64,000 bases of DNA from Alcanivorax sp. (GTDB lineage Bacteria; Pseudomonadota; Gammaproteobacteria; Pseudomonadales; Alcanivoracaceae), in the NCBI GenBank assembly GCA_022565695.1, contig JAIUME010000004.1, positions 124,001 to 188,000 on the forward strand. The letters run 5' to 3'. The notes below the pieces were generated by a model. The model worked only from the letters and a program-made list of their open reading frames with translations. It did no database searches and was not told where the DNA came from. Below are positions 18,985-26,030 of the stretch, in pieces. Numbering within the stretch: the stretch's first letter is position 1; every line of letters starts with the position of its first letter. The position numbers and the translations under genes are program-made.

Positions 18985-19784
18985 ATGGCCGGATGAACGC
19001 CCCGACTCCAGGGGCCAACGGACGACTCTACGTGGCGGGCGGCCATGCCATGATGGTTGGCTGCCACATCCAGAATCTGCCCCATGCCCACTACAATGCC
19101 TCGATCCTCGTGGCCACGGGCGAGCCATTCCGCTTTGCCCACGGCGGAGACTGGGTCACCTCACGCGGCGTACTCGTCGCCCCCTGCGTCTCCCAGCAAC
19201 TCGAAACCGCCGACGATAAAGTGGTGATCATGCAGGTCGATCCCGACCGGCGCAGCTATCGACGCTTCGGCGAGCGCCTTCAGGGACGCCCCTGGGTAGA
19301 ACTCGAGGCAGACGAGTGCCGGGCAATCACCCGCGCCCTGCCAGGCAAGGAGTGGACACCGGGCAGAGCAATCCGGTTTTTCCAGCGCGCGGTTGATGTC
19401 CTGGCAGAGCGAGCACCGGGCCCGGTAATGCGTGACCCACGAGTCGAGAAAGTCCGTAAATTGCTGCTGCGCAATCTGGAACAGCCGCCGGGTGTGGACT
19501 GGCTGGCCCGCAAGGCCGCCCTGTCAGTATCGCGCCTGCAGCACCTGTTCAAGGAAGAACTCGGCCTGAGCCTGAGCCAGTACCTGTTGTGGCTCCGGGT
19601 CGGCAGGGCCGTACAGCTGCTGGAGCGCGGCGTATCACTCACGGAAGCCGCCATCGCCGCAGGCTTCTCGGACTCGGCCCATTTCAGCCGGACCTTCCGC
19701 AAGATGTTCGGCCAGCGCCCCTCGGCGATGCTCAAAGATAGCAGTAGCGTTCAAGTTTTCATTCTGCCGCATCAGCCAAGATAG
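18981..19784 (+). CDS. AraC-family regulator (second of an overlapping pair)
   Basis: 267-residue regulator with a short N-terminal sensor (about 15-150) of cupin-like pattern and a C-terminal AraC domain (about 165-255: LSVSRLQHLFKEELG, AGFSDSAHFSRTFRKMFGQRPS). Its ATG overlaps the TGA of the first AraC gene (ATGA), so the two regulators are translationally coupled. The two proteins are not close paralogues: only the DNA-binding domains correspond. An ATG 12 bases later is an alternative start. Target and effector are unknown. Confidence 0.82.
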   Translation: MNGRMNAPTPGANGRLYVAGGHAMMVGCHIQNLPHAHYNASILVATGEPFRFAHGGDWVTSRGVLVAPCVSQQLETADDKVVIMQVDPDRRSYRRFGERLQGRPWVELEADECRAITRALPGKEWTPGRAIRFFQRAVDVLAERAPGPVMRDPRVEKVRKLLLRNLEQPPGVDWLARKAALSVSRLQHLFKEELGLSLSQYLLWLRVGRAVQLLERGVSLTEAAIAAGFSDSAHFSRTFRKMFGQRPSAMLKDSSSVQVFILPHQPR

Positions 19785-19788
19785 CGGC

Positions 19789-19817
19789 TTGCCCGATAGA
19801 CGGGTGCTTGTTTTATA
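19789..19817 (+). promoter_or_regulatory. Possible promoter for a small RNA
   Basis: TTGCCC, 17 bases, then TTTATA (continuing TATGG), starting 5 bp after the second AraC gene ends. The spacing is ideal; the hexamers are moderate matches. Confidence 0.35.
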
Positions 19818-19823
19818 TGGTGT

Positions 19824-19959
19824 GCGCTACACACCTGCCTCATGGCAGCACTGCTGCTACAAAGAATGCGTGTCGCGAGAGCGGCACCGAACGACGGAGA
19901 GCTTGCCCGGTTATCGGGCATACCCAGGGCGTGCTTCCTGACAGCACGCCCTTTTTTTT
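19824..19959 (+). ncRNA. Candidate small structured RNA
   Basis: A promoter-like pair, then about 135 non-coding bases with several small hairpins (GGTGTG/CACACC at 19819-19835, GCAG/CTGC, GCCCG/CGGGC near 19904-19919) and a very strong terminator. No open frame of protein character is present. It could equally be the trailer of the AraC mRNA. I do not recognise it as a known RNA family. Confidence 0.3.
19926..19959 (+). terminator. Strong intrinsic terminator
   Basis: AGGGCGTGCT pairs perfectly with AGCACGCCCT around a 7-base loop and is followed by a run of T. It ends either the AraC pair transcript or a separate small RNA. Confidence 0.9.
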
Positions 19960-20144
19960 GCTTTTTTTGAGGGCTTTCCATTCTTTGTTGTGCTGAGGTT
20001 GTGGCCCGCGGGGGCGGGGACTGCTTTTCAGGACCCGCCGTAGACCCATCCCTGGGGGCTTGTGTTCGACATCCCCGCCTCAGCGCCTCTCGCTGGAGGG
20101 TGACCCACGATCCGAAGACCCCATCCCGTCAGCATGAGACGGGC
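19960..20144. other. Non-coding stretch, nothing recognised
   Basis: GC-rich sequence with short hairpins (for example CCCGTC/GACGGG at 20125-20143) and no convincing open frame on either strand. The full gap 19785-20327 contains only the RNA-type features listed separately. Confidence 0.4.
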
Positions 20145-20171
20145 AAAAAAAAGCGCCGGGGTTGCCGGCGC
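20145..20171 (-). terminator. Minus-strand intrinsic terminator without an upstream gene
   Basis: On the minus strand GCGCCGG pairs with CCGGCGC around a 5-base loop and is followed by eight T. The plus-strand equivalent would end in A, so it points left. No minus-strand gene lies immediately upstream of it. Confidence 0.65.
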
Positions 20172-20327
20172 CTGATATCTATCAGAGGGATTGCATCGGA
20201 GGGTTGTAACAGAATCAGCTATGTCTGTTGGGGCTGCCAAATCAGCCACTGGTAATTAGGACGCCGCCCTCGCGAAAAAGTTCACGCCCGGTTCGAATAT
20301 CATCATTGCACACGAAAGAGGCCCGAT

Positions 20328-22133
20328 ATGAGCAAAAGCCCGATCATGGATCGCCGCAACCTGGATTTCCTGCTGTACGAAGTGCTGGGAGCCGAGCAAC
20401 TGCCCACCTGGGACGCCTTTGCGGACCACAGCCGCGACACCTTCAATGCCGTGGTGGATCTGGCCCACGACCTGGCGCTGGAGCAGTTTCTGCCCCATAA
20501 CCGCAAGTCCGACCTGCAGGAACCGGAATTCGACAATGGCCGGGTGCGCATCATTCCCGAGGTCAAGCAGGCCCTGGATGCCTATATCGAGGCGGGTTTC
20601 ATGAGCGCGGCGGCGCCAGCGGACCTCGGTGGCATGCAGCTGCCGTTTCTGATTGATACGGCGGCCAGCAGCGCCTTTGGCGCCGCCAATGTGGCGACCT
20701 TCGCCTACGCCGTGCTGGCCCGGGGTGTGGCCAACCTGCTGACCGCCCACGGCAATGAAGACCAGCAGCGTCGCTACCGAGACCCGATCCTGGCCGGGCG
20801 CTTCTACGGCACCATGTGCCTGAGTGAGCCCCAGGCCGGGTCCTCGCTGGCGGAAATCCGCACCCGTGCGGTGCCTCAGGAGGGCGGGCACTATCTGCTT
20901 GAAGGCGCCAAGATGTGGATCAGTGGCGGCGAGCACGAGCTGGGCGAGAACATCATTCATATGGTGCTGGCGCGCATGCCGGATGCTCCGGCGGGGGTGC
21001 GCGGTATCAGCCTGTTTGCGGTGCCGAAATGCCACGTCAACGACGATGGCTCCCTGGGCGAGCGCAATGACGTGGTGCTGGCCGGGGTGAACCACAAGAT
21101 GGGCTACCGTGGCACCGTCAATACCTTCCTGAAGTTCGGCGAGAGCGGGCAGTGCAAGGGTTGGCTGGTGGGTGAGCCCCATAAAGGGCTGGCCTGCATG
21201 TTCCATATGATGAACGAGGCGCGCATCGGTGTGGGCCTTGGGGCGATCATGCTGGGGAATGCCGGCTATCTGCATTCGCTGGAGTATGCCAAAGAGCGCC
21301 GTCAGGGGCGTCTGCCGGATCAGAAGGACCCGGCCAGCGATCCGGTGGCGTTGATTGAGCATGCTGACGTGCGGCGCATGCTGTTGCAGCAGAAATGCTA
21401 TGTGGAATCCTCCTTCGCGCTGGCGCTTTACGGCGCCCGGCTGGTGGATGAAAAAGCCCATGCCCCGGAGCAGGCTGCACGGGAAGAGGCGGGGCTGTTG
21501 CTGGAGCTGCTGACGCCGATCATCAAGGCCTGGCCGTCGGACTGGTGTCTGAAAGCGAACGAATTGGCGATCCAGATACTCGGTGGCTATGGCTATACCC
21601 GCGAATACCCGGTGGAGCAGCATTACCGGGATAACCGCCTGAACCCGATTCATGAGGGGACCAACGGCATTCAGGCCATGGACCTGCTGGGCCGCAAGGC
21701 CATGATGCAGCAGGGCGCTGCCCTGAAGCTGCTGATGCAACGTATGCAGTCAACGCTGACGGCGGCGGCGCCCCATGCAGCGCTGGCCGATCACGTCAGT
21801 GCCATGCAACGTTATCTGCAACTGGCCGGTGAAACGACCGGGGTGCTCGGGCAGCAGCTGGCGGCGGGCAATGTGCGTCTGGCGCTGGCGAATGCCACCC
21901 ACTATATGACGTTGATCGGTCATCTGAGCATGGCCTGGATGTTGCTGGAGCAAGCCGCCGTCGCGGCGAAGGCGTTGCCGGGTGCCAGTGGCAGTGACCG
22001 GGATTTCTATGACGGCAAGCTGATTGCCTGTGATTTCTTTTTCCGGCACGAACTGCCGGTGATTGAGCACAGCGCCGCGTTGCTGAAATCCCTGGACGAT
22101 ACAACACTGCGTGCGACGGCGGCGCATTTCTAA
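20328..22133 (+). CDS. Acyl-CoA dehydrogenase, long (DmdC-like) type
   Basis: 601-residue flavoprotein of the extended acyl-CoA dehydrogenase group that carries an extra C-terminal domain, as in 3-methylmercaptopropionyl-CoA dehydrogenase and several FadE proteins. The FAD and substrate motif MCLSEPQAGSSLAEI, WISGGEHELGENIIHMVLAR and the C-terminal half ILGGYGYTREYPVEQHYRD with HEGTNGIQAMDLLGRK are clear. It introduces a trans-2 double bond into an acyl-CoA; chain specificity cannot be read. The ATG has AAAGAGG upstream. The gene stands alone, converging with the iron operon. Confidence 0.88.
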   Translation: MSKSPIMDRRNLDFLLYEVLGAEQLPTWDAFADHSRDTFNAVVDLAHDLALEQFLPHNRKSDLQEPEFDNGRVRIIPEVKQALDAYIEAGFMSAAAPADLGGMQLPFLIDTAASSAFGAANVATFAYAVLARGVANLLTAHGNEDQQRRYRDPILAGRFYGTMCLSEPQAGSSLAEIRTRAVPQEGGHYLLEGAKMWISGGEHELGENIIHMVLARMPDAPAGVRGISLFAVPKCHVNDDGSLGERNDVVLAGVNHKMGYRGTVNTFLKFGESGQCKGWLVGEPHKGLACMFHMMNEARIGVGLGAIMLGNAGYLHSLEYAKERRQGRLPDQKDPASDPVALIEHADVRRMLLQQKCYVESSFALALYGARLVDEKAHAPEQAAREEAGLLLELLTPIIKAWPSDWCLKANELAIQILGGYGYTREYPVEQHYRDNRLNPIHEGTNGIQAMDLLGRKAMMQQGAALKLLMQRMQSTLTAAAPHAALADHVSAMQRYLQLAGETTGVLGQQLAAGNVRLALANATHYMTLIGHLSMAWMLLEQAAVAAKALPGASGSDRDFYDGKLIACDFFFRHELPVIEHSAALLKSLDDTTLRATAAHF

Positions 22134-22157
22134 AGCCGTGCAATAAAAGCCGTTCAA
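22131..22157. repeat. Two 13-14 bp tandem units between converging stops
   Basis: taaagccgtgcaa and taaaagccgttcaa: the first begins at the TAA of the acyl-CoA dehydrogenase and the second contains the minus-strand stop (22154-22156) of the reductase gene. A third TAA starts directly after. Confidence 0.85.
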
Positions 22158-23929
22158 TAAATGTCACGGTGATATCGCGAGGTCTGTACCAGTGTATCGA
22201 CCTCCGTATCGCCGAGGACGTGCCTCAGCACATCATCCACACCCTGGCCCATGGCCAGGCTTCCGCACACATAGAGATGAGCGCCCGCAGTGACCCATGC
22301 GCGCAGTCGCGCTGCATGGCGTTGCAGCAGGTCCTGCACATAGCCTGTGTGCGAGGGGGCTGATGCGTCCTGTGATGCCGGGCGGGAAAAAATACGATCC
22401 AGATGCGTCAGGTGGCCGTCCTGCTGCCATGCCTGCAGTGCTGCATCGTGATAGCGATCATGTTCTGCGCTGCGCTCGCCGAACATCAGCCAGTTCCGGT
22501 GGTGGCCGTGTTGTGCCCGCTCCAGCAGATGCGCGTGCAGGCCAGCCAGCCCGGTACCGTTGCCGATCAGTATTACCGGCAGATCCTCCATGACACCGTG
22601 GAAGTTGCGATTCTTGCGGATGCTCAGCGATAGCGGCTCGCCGATAGCCAGCGCCTGCGTCAACAATCCCGAACCCAGGCCGAGTTGGCCATCCCCATGG
22701 CGCGCCTGTCGCACCAGGAGCTGCAGGCTGCCGCAGGCCGGCAACGAGGCGATGGAGTATTCCCGGCGAGCATCGCCGATATGCAGCACGGCAAGGTCGC
22801 CGGCGACCCAGTGGGGCAGGGCGTCAGCGGTCAGGCTGATGTGGAAGGCTGGCGCGCCGGGGCTGCCGGGATTCAGGTGCTCGCGGCGCTGTAATGTCAT
22901 GGTGTGGACAGACTTGTGAACGGCCGTGTAAGGCGCCGCTGTATCGATCGCCGCAGCGCCGTCAGCCGTGCCGGTAGCAAAGTAATGCAACTGCCGGTGC
23001 CAGTGCGTCAGTGCCATCGTGTCATGGTTATCCACCTCCACCGGTGCAAAACCGGCGCGGGCGCCCTGTTGCCGTAGCCAGTCATTCAGCGCGCGGCCAA
23101 AGCCACAAAACGTCTCATAGGCGCTGTCGCCCATGGCCAGCAAACCGAACTCCAGATGTGACAGATCCGTGCGGGTGGGCAACACGCGGCGGGCGAACAA
23201 GGCGCCATTGTCTGGCGGATCACCTTCGCCATGTGTGCTGACTACGAACAGTGCCCGTTGTGCCTTGTCGAGGCGTGTGGCATCCAGGGCGTTCAGCGCC
23301 ATCAGTTCCACTGCGCGGCCTGCCGCCTGCAAGCGTCCCACGGCGTCCCGTGCGAGGGCTTCGGCGCCACCGGTCTGGCTGGCGTAGCAGACCAGGGTGG
23401 TGTCAGTAGGTGATGTTTCTGCAGTGTTGGCACTGGGCAACTTGTCTGCGCCACCGCGCCGCAGTGATTGCCAACACAGAAGTCCATACGCCAACAGCAC
23501 CAGCAGGGTGGCCGGCAGTCGGGCGCCCAGTGTGCGTCGCAGGCGTTGACCCGCCATGTCTGCACGATGCAGCCAGTGCTGGCCGCGCAACGCGGTGTGC
23601 AAGGTGCCGTTGACCGGGTTGGCCAGCGCGTGATGCGATTGCTCGCTGCGGTCGTCCACGTGTCGCCTGTCTACATAGCGAACCTGTGCAAACCGACCCG
23701 GTGCAGCCGCCAGGGTAAGTTGCTGCACGCGCAGATCCGGATGGTTGGTTTCCAGTTGCCGGATCAGCCGGGCAGCAGGTAGCGGGCGACCATCAGCGTC
23801 GGGCGCGGGCAGTGCCGGATTGAACATCCGCAGCAGCGGCTCCGGCGGGATGCTGATGCACAGCAGCACTGCGGCAACGCATAACAGCAGCCCGCCTGTC
23901 GAAGGTGTGATCCGCGCAAGGGACGCCAC
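22154..23929 (-). CDS. Membrane-tethered flavodoxin/ferredoxin-NADP reductase (CysJ-like)
   Basis: 591-residue electron-transfer flavoprotein, last gene of the iron-uptake operon. Order: membrane helix (about 11-27), PepSY-like periplasmic part (about 33-125), second helix (about 135-153), flavodoxin domain (FMN loop CYASQTGGAEALA, STHGEGDPPDNG, AMGDSAYETFCGFG; about 178-320), then an FNR module with REYSIAS for FAD, GNGTGLAG for NADPH, CGSLAMGQGVDDVL and the terminal RYHRDIY. It probably passes NADPH electrons across or to the membrane to reduce imported ferric complexes (inference). GTG start with GGAG upstream, 6 bp after the DUF4198 gene. Confidence 0.82.
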   Translation of the reverse strand: MASLARITPSTGGLLLCVAAVLLCISIPPEPLLRMFNPALPAPDADGRPLPAARLIRQLETNHPDLRVQQLTLAAAPGRFAQVRYVDRRHVDDRSEQSHHALANPVNGTLHTALRGQHWLHRADMAGQRLRRTLGARLPATLLVLLAYGLLCWQSLRRGGADKLPSANTAETSPTDTTLVCYASQTGGAEALARDAVGRLQAAGRAVELMALNALDATRLDKAQRALFVVSTHGEGDPPDNGALFARRVLPTRTDLSHLEFGLLAMGDSAYETFCGFGRALNDWLRQQGARAGFAPVEVDNHDTMALTHWHRQLHYFATGTADGAAAIDTAAPYTAVHKSVHTMTLQRREHLNPGSPGAPAFHISLTADALPHWVAGDLAVLHIGDARREYSIASLPACGSLQLLVRQARHGDGQLGLGSGLLTQALAIGEPLSLSIRKNRNFHGVMEDLPVILIGNGTGLAGLHAHLLERAQHGHHRNWLMFGERSAEHDRYHDAALQAWQQDGHLTHLDRIFSRPASQDASAPSHTGYVQDLLQRHAARLRAWVTAGAHLYVCGSLAMGQGVDDVLRHVLGDTEVDTLVQTSRYHRDIY

Positions 23930-23935
23930 GCCGGT

Positions 23936-24781
23936 TTACTCCGGCAGCACTTCGAAGGTGCCGCTGTAGCTGGCGTTCCGACGTGCGCCGGGGATGGATG
24001 CCTTGTCATCACTGTAGCTGGCGCCCAGCCAGTACATGCCGGCACCTTGCCAGGTGATTTCTACATAGCCTTCTTCGTCCGTTGTCAGGGTTTGCATGTC
24101 CTGCGCGTTCCGGTAGCGCATGCCTGCGGGAATGACTTCCATCTCAACGCCTGCAGCAGGTTCGCCATCAATCAGAAAACGAAAGCGCGCTGTTTCTGTG
24201 TCGAACAGGTCATTGGGATGCGTATCCGGTTGCAGTGTCAGGCCACTCCGGTCGCCATCGAAGACGGTGTTATCCGGTGCCCCGGCGGTGACAAAGGTTT
24301 CCAGGCGGCGGGAAAATTCAGTGACCTGCAGATTTTCCGCATTGTCAGGCAATGCGCTACCCATCTCGGCGACATTGCCGCGCCAGCGTTTGCGCTCGCC
24401 GTTTTCTTCCCAGGTGGCGAAGATGCCGCTGTTGTTGCTGGTGATGCGGTAGGTGCCCCGCGCGACAAGATTGAGATCGAAGGTACTGCGGTACTTGCCG
24501 GTGTGGGCGTTGTGGACTTCCACTGCTTCGCCATCGGGGCCGGCCACCGTCAGGCTGTTCAGACGCATCGCGGCATAGTCGGTATGGAATATATCGTTGG
24601 AAATGGCGGCATCAAACGTGACCCAGGCGTCCTCACTGGACAGGGTCGTGGCGGCGGGCAGGATCCAGCCACGGTGAGCCTGTGCAGACAGGGGCAACAG
24701 TGCGGCGCCAGTCAGAAGAAGACTGGCGAGGGTGCCGGCAATGATGCGTCGTCCGGCGATGTCTTTTCGGTTTCGTATCAT
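23936..24781 (-). CDS. Periplasmic DUF4198 protein
   Basis: 281-residue exported protein with a signal peptide (about 1-35, cut near AQA-HRG). The mature part starts with HRGWILP and contains two beta-rich stretches (about 85-115 and 205-280) of the kind found in DUF4198 proteins, which co-occur with TonB receptors and are thought to act in metal uptake. The C-terminal half (YVEITWQGAGMYWLGASY) looks like an immunoglobulin-like or transthyretin-like fold. Exact role unknown. Middle gene of the iron operon. Confidence 0.78.
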   Translation of the reverse strand: MIRNRKDIAGRRIIAGTLASLLLTGAALLPLSAQAHRGWILPAATTLSSEDAWVTFDAAISNDIFHTDYAAMRLNSLTVAGPDGEAVEVHNAHTGKYRSTFDLNLVARGTYRITSNNSGIFATWEENGERKRWRGNVAEMGSALPDNAENLQVTEFSRRLETFVTAGAPDNTVFDGDRSGLTLQPDTHPNDLFDTETARFRFLIDGEPAAGVEMEVIPAGMRYRNAQDMQTLTTDEEGYVEITWQGAGMYWLGASYSDDKASIPGARRNASYSGTFEVLPE

Positions 24782-24809
24782 GTTGTATGCTCCGTTGTGT
24801 CGTTAACAG

Positions 24810-25340
24810 TCACTTTGTCAGCACAAGGCTGACGTTTCCGAGCTCATGCTCGCCGTCGCTTTCGGTGTGTACGTCGTTGGGCCAGGTGAAAGGGAGGCTG
24901 ATGACTTCGCGGCCCCCGACTTCGCGGGCGGCCTCAACCATCAATCGGTACGCTCCCGGCGGCAGGTTGCCCAATGGTGCCTGTCCGCTGCGGAAGGTCA
25001 GGGTATGCCGGCCTACCGGGCGCGTGGCGCTGCTGACACCGTCCACCGGCATCAGCAGAGAGCGCCCGTCGCGGCGCCACCACTGGCGCATGTCCTTGAG
25101 CCATTTTTCCCCTTCGCGGTCGCGCATGGCGGTGTCATACCAGACCGACAGGGAGGTGATGTCACCGCTGTCGACGTGCTCCAGCCAGACGGCAACATAG
25201 GGGCGGTGGTACTCGGCCACATTGAGTTGCGGTACCTCGATACTGATCGTCATTTCTGCGGCCAGCGCGCCGGTGGATGACAGCAGCAACAGCAGGTGCA
25301 ATGGTTTCACCAGCAGGCGATGCATGAACCGGTAATGCAT
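24810..25340 (-). CDS. Periplasmic DUF2271 protein
   Basis: 176-residue exported protein: signal peptide about 1-28 (cut near ALA-AEM), then the DUF2271 pattern RPYVAVWLEH, SVWYDTAMRDREGEKWLKDMRQWWR and PPGAYRLMVEAAREVGGREV. DUF2271 genes are regularly found between PepSY membrane proteins and DUF4198 genes next to TonB receptors, as here. Molecular function unknown. The first ATG (25340) has GAGGA upstream; ATG at 25325 is an alternative. Co-transcribed with its neighbours. Confidence 0.8.
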   Translation of the reverse strand: MHYRFMHRLLVKPLHLLLLLSSTGALAAEMTISIEVPQLNVAEYHRPYVAVWLEHVDSGDITSLSVWYDTAMRDREGEKWLKDMRQWWRRDGRSLLMPVDGVSSATRPVGRHTLTFRSGQAPLGNLPPGAYRLMVEAAREVGGREVISLPFTWPNDVHTESDGEHELGNVSLVLTK

Positions 25341-25381
25341 GACATGTTCCTCATTGCAGTGGTGCGCACCCGACGTGTATG

Positions 25382-26005
25382 TCAGGTGTGCACAAAAAGA
25401 ATAATCAGCAGCAGTGGTGCTGCCAGTCCCAGTGCCACCAGCGGCCAGGTACTGCGCCGGCTGCTCGCATAGCGTTGCAGTAGCAGCAGCCCGGTGACGC
25501 AGAACACCACGCAGGCCAGTGCAAAGATGTCGATGAACCAGGACCAGGCCGTGCCAGTGTTGCGGCCCTTGTGCAGGTCATTGAGCCAGGCAACCGCGCC
25601 GCGTGTGGTACGTTCCATCAACCAGTCACCGGACTCGGTGTCGATACTCAGCCAGGCATCGCCGCCCGGTCGCGGCAGGCTCAGGTAGATTTCACCGCCG
25701 TCCCATTCCGCTGCGCTGGTGCCAGGGTCGGTGCCGGTTTCGCTGCGCAACCAGTGCCGCAGGGTGCGCGGCAGCGGTGTCTCGCCATCCGGGTAGTCAG
25801 TGAGGCCGGCACGAATATGCGCCGGCAAGGTGCCTTGCCAGGTGGTGGTCACCGGCGCCGCTTCGATGCTGGCAGCGTGATTCAGCGTGATGCCGGTGAC
25901 AGCAAACAACAGCATGCCGATCAGGCAGATTGCCGAACTGATCCAGTGCCAGCGAATGACCTGCTGAAACCAGGCGGCTTTCTTTGCGGCGGATGATGTT
26001 GTCAT
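25382..26005 (-). CDS. PepSY-associated membrane protein
   Basis: 207-residue inner-membrane protein with one N-terminal helix (about 17-40), a periplasmic PepSY-like domain (about 45-140, including LSIDTESGDWLMERTTRGAVAWLNDLHKGR) and two further helices (about 150-172 and 182-203). Proteins of this type accompany siderophore receptors and are linked to ferric reduction. Histidines in HWISS, LNHAAS and LHKGR could bind heme, but this is not shown. I start at the ATG at 26005; the frame extends upstream into the receptor gene without family character. Confidence 0.82.
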   Translation of the reverse strand: MTTSSAAKKAAWFQQVIRWHWISSAICLIGMLLFAVTGITLNHAASIEAAPVTTTWQGTLPAHIRAGLTDYPDGETPLPRTLRHWLRSETGTDPGTSAAEWDGGEIYLSLPRPGGDAWLSIDTESGDWLMERTTRGAVAWLNDLHKGRNTGTAWSWFIDIFALACVVFCVTGLLLLQRYASSRRSTWPLVALGLAAPLLLIILFVHT

Positions 26006-26030
26006 GGTTGCCAGCTCGAAAACGGTCTGC

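Noticed and set aside
20028-20249. Minus-strand 73-codon frame in the intergenic gap as a gene
   Set aside because: No ribosome site or protein character, and it spans the hairpins and terminator.
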